Origin: Sphingomonas_R arantia
GTDB taxonomy: Bacteria > Pseudomonadota > Alphaproteobacteria > Sphingomonadales > Sphingomonadaceae
DNA: 64,000 bases
Reading direction: 5' to 3'
Assembly: GCF_042682045.1 (NCBI RefSeq)
Contig: NZ_JBHUGS010000003.1
Location: forward strand, 186,001 to 250,000
Every line of letters begins with the position of its first letter. Position 1 is the first letter of the stretch. The notes beneath the pieces are model-generated. The model was given only the letters and a program-made list of their open reading frames with translations. It made no database searches and was not told the DNA's origin. A program made the position numbers and the translations under genes. This document shows, piece by piece, positions 62,228-64,000 of this stretch.

Positions 62228-63757
62228 TCACGCAATCTTCAACATTATGCGGTCGACCAAGCTCTTCGCCGCCGACCGGTTGGCCGAGCATTCGTATATC
62301 AGCGAGAACATCTCCTCGTAGAGCGCGCGGCGATTGGGACTCAGCCGATCCAGCGGCGAGGCAGCGGGGGCGTTGTCGCCGGCCAGCTGTTCGAGTTCGG
62401 AGCGCAGCCGCGCCACCTCGCCCCGGTCGCTGCCGTTGGCGTTGTCGAGCAGATCGGGCTCGCCGAGCAGCTTCTCGGCGCGCATGAGCGACAGCTCCAC
62501 GCCGAGCGCCATGCGGTCGCGACCCGTGGCGTCGAGAGCGCCTTGGGCTAGCACCGCGAGACCCTCGCGCGCGGCCGCCTGCTCGAGTTCCAGGTCGCGC
62601 AGGCGCTTGCGGTCGCGCGAGCTGGTGCGGCAGCGGTTGGCGACGTCACGGCCGAGCGGCGCGAGGTGATTCTTAAGGTTCGCGAGATGCACGTTGCGCT
62701 CGAAATCGTCGCGCCTACCGTTTGGGATGATGCGCGGGTCGAGGACATGCACCTCGCCGACGGTCCAGGCGTCGAAGCGCGATTCTGGGAAGACGTCAGC
62801 GAGTACGCCGGCTTCGCCGACCTGCACGTCGCCGGCCCGGACCCGCAGGCCACGGACATGTGTGGACGGGTGGATGGCACCTTCGTAGTCGTGATGCGCG
62901 ATCCACCCGATGGCGGCAATGCCGCCGTCGATGGATGGCACCTCTACGAAGGCGACCTCGCGCAGCCTAAGAGGACGGCCGCCATCGACGGAAAGCTCGT
63001 CCCGGAACGGACGCGTAAGCGGCTCGCCTCCATTGATTGTGATCGTCAGGTCGCCCAGCGACACGGTACCGCCGAGTCTCTCCGCGATGGCCGCCCCATG
63101 CGAGAAGGACGTATCGAGCGGGACCGGCGCGATCTCGCAGAGATAGTCGGCGACCGCACCCGGTGACATCACCCTGTCGTCGCCCTGCCGGGCCACGCCC
63201 TCGAGGCGCACTTCGAAATAGGGGGCGCCCGCTTCGTCGGTGACGGTGGTGGTCGTAATAGCGTCGATGATCGCCGCGAGGTCGCGCGTGTCGGTCGGAT
63301 CGCGCAGCGCGGTGCGCAGAGCCTGGCAGTTCCACGTCATGGTCGAGACTCGGGCCTCCCCGGCTGCGCGCGACTGGAAGGTGAGCGACCGGGCGTAGGC
63401 GAGTCCTGAAAGGCGTCCGACGCCGCGGAAGCCGCGGGCGTCCGTCCCGCGCTTAGCGCTAGCACCGACCGAGGTGAGCACGCGCCGGAAGTCGGACGTG
63501 GGGATGCCCGCCGCGTCGTCCCGGATCGTCGCAGTCCTGACGGCGGCATCCAGTACGATCTCGACCCGCCGCGCGTCGTGGCCACTTGCCCGGGCCTGGT
63601 CGATCGCGTCGGCGGCGTTCTGCACGTACTCCCGGTAGATCGTGAGCGGATCAACGTACATCGCCGTGGACAGCAGCTCGAGCACGTCCTTCCCGACGAT
63701 TGCCGGGCCACCTCCGACTACTTCGGATGCCTTCGCGAGGCGAATGGGCGCGCTCAT
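62228..63757 (-). CDS. GHKL (Hsp90-like) ATP-binding protein
   Basis: A 509-residue protein whose N-terminal 170 residues form a GHKL ATPase: TIYREYVQNAADAIDQAR (N box with Glu and Asn), IRDDAAGIPTSDF (G1), and GFRGVGRLSGLAYA (lid/G2). The middle third is a beta-alpha transducer-like region (FVEVPSIDGGIAAIGWIAHH, HVRGLRVRAGDVQVG), as in MutL/Hsp90-like proteins; the last 130 residues are helical with a coiled coil (RDRKRLRDLELEQAAAREG). Such stand-alone GHKL proteins (HATPase_c_3 class) are frequent in defence islands. Overlaps the upstream gene by 4 bp. Confidence 0.82.
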   Translation of the reverse strand: MSAPIRLAKASEVVGGGPAIVGKDVLELLSTAMYVDPLTIYREYVQNAADAIDQARASGHDARRVEIVLDAAVRTATIRDDAAGIPTSDFRRVLTSVGASAKRGTDARGFRGVGRLSGLAYARSLTFQSRAAGEARVSTMTWNCQALRTALRDPTDTRDLAAIIDAITTTTVTDEAGAPYFEVRLEGVARQGDDRVMSPGAVADYLCEIAPVPLDTSFSHGAAIAERLGGTVSLGDLTITINGGEPLTRPFRDELSVDGGRPLRLREVAFVEVPSIDGGIAAIGWIAHHDYEGAIHPSTHVRGLRVRAGDVQVGEAGVLADVFPESRFDAWTVGEVHVLDPRIIPNGRRDDFERNVHLANLKNHLAPLGRDVANRCRTSSRDRKRLRDLELEQAAAREGLAVLAQGALDATGRDRMALGVELSLMRAEKLLGEPDLLDNANGSDRGEVARLRSELEQLAGDNAPAASPLDRLSPNRRALYEEMFSLIYECSANRSAAKSLVDRIMLKIA

Positions 63758-64000
63758 GCGGCCTTCCTTGCGCGTGCCGGCTCCGCGACCGTGACGATCG
63801 GCTCCTCTTCGGCGTCCAGTCCTGCGTCCTCGACGCGCTCATCCTCGGGCACATTGAGCGCGTGGGCAACAGCGCTCCACTCTGCCTGCTTTCGCCAGAT
63901 GGACATGAGCTCGTCCTTCGGACGAGGCATGTAGAACTGGAGGATCGAACGGATGCCCTCGTCGTCGGTTAAGGCCGGTAGTGTGTGGTAGTGGCGCGGG
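63754..64000 (-). CDS. C-terminal end of an unrecognised protein (partial)
   Basis: The last 81 codons of a minus-strand gene whose start lies outside the window. The visible part reads LTDDEGIRSILQFYMPRPKD, LMSIWRKQAEWSAVAHALNV, an acidic stretch (EDERVEDAGLDAEEEPIV) and a basic tail ARARKAA. The FYMPRPKDEL pattern looks like the tail of a nuclease- or helicase-associated protein, but I cannot assign it. It overlaps the GHKL gene by 4 bp (ATGA), so both belong to one operon. This missing part is probably essential for identifying the system. Confidence 0.6.
   Translation of the reverse strand, partial: PRHYHTLPALTDDEGIRSILQFYMPRPKDELMSIWRKQAEWSAVAHALNVPEDERVEDAGLDAEEEPIVTVAEPARARKAA

Noticed and set aside
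1..64000. tRNA, rRNA or riboswitch
   Set aside because: No TpsiC-arm-like sequence in a credible cloverleaf and no known riboswitch core was found by eye. A covariance-model search would be decisive.

Overview
The window looks like accessory chromosome from an alphaproteobacterium, most likely a sphingomonad (Sphingomonas or a relative). The reasons are high-GC coding sequence, paired TonB-dependent receptors, a DUF3649/PepSY/DUF3325/DUF4198 siderophore-uptake operon, a Mur/Fur-superfamily style of metal control, and several protein types I know mainly from sphingomonads. This taxonomic call is an inference from gene style; no rRNA or tRNA is present.

Layout. 0-1.4 kb: the 3' end of a Na+/H+ antiporter gene and a small lipoprotein operon. 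1.6-6.3 kb: a tightly overlapping minus-strand acyl-CoA operon (DUF35 protein, thiolase, SDR, enoyl-CoA hydratase, CaiB/BaiF CoA-transferase, PaaI-type thioesterase) with a divergent GcvA-like LysR regulator; it reads as a ring- or side-chain beta-oxidation module. 7.3-10 kb: small dabb-like proteins (DUF1330, ABM) and a zinc alcohol dehydrogenase. 10.2-20.3 kb: heme and metal block with hemE, a TonB receptor divergent from an MntR-type regulator across a palindromic operator, then a siderophore receptor operon behind a Fur-like palindrome. 20.6-35.5 kb: aldehyde, alcohol and epoxide metabolism (coniferyl-aldehyde-type dehydrogenase, several SDRs, FAD monooxygenase plus epoxide hydrolase, VOC protein, DMT exporter, second ALDH) under three AraC regulators, one of them frameshifted.

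35.5-38.6 kb is gene-poor. It holds two 74-bp direct repeats, one AT-richer orphan gene, HU, and a decayed epoxide-hydrolase fragment that stops where a Tn7-like element begins. 38.6 to about 56.3 kb: a probable Tn7-like transposon with tnsA, tnsB, tnsC and tniQ/tnsD in overlapping order. I found matching inverted motifs just outside tnsA and just beyond the last cargo gene. Cargo: a histidine-kinase remnant, a periplasmic cyclase-family hydrolase with a LysR/SDR pair, a metallophosphoesterase, and a 2043-residue helicase-nuclease (DUF4011, SF1 helicase, Vsr-like nuclease, DUF3320) carrying an extra C-terminal AlbA_2/Schlafen-type domain. That protein resembles the single-gene anti-phage system called Hhe.

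56.7-64 kb continues as a likely defence island: a small conserved gene, a two-gene unit ending in an ImmA/IrrE-like protein without HExxH, a nuclease-DGQHR-HEPN triple-domain protein, and a convergent operon with a GHKL ATPase and two unrecognised proteins, which runs off the window. The most interesting new biology is probably in 50-64 kb.
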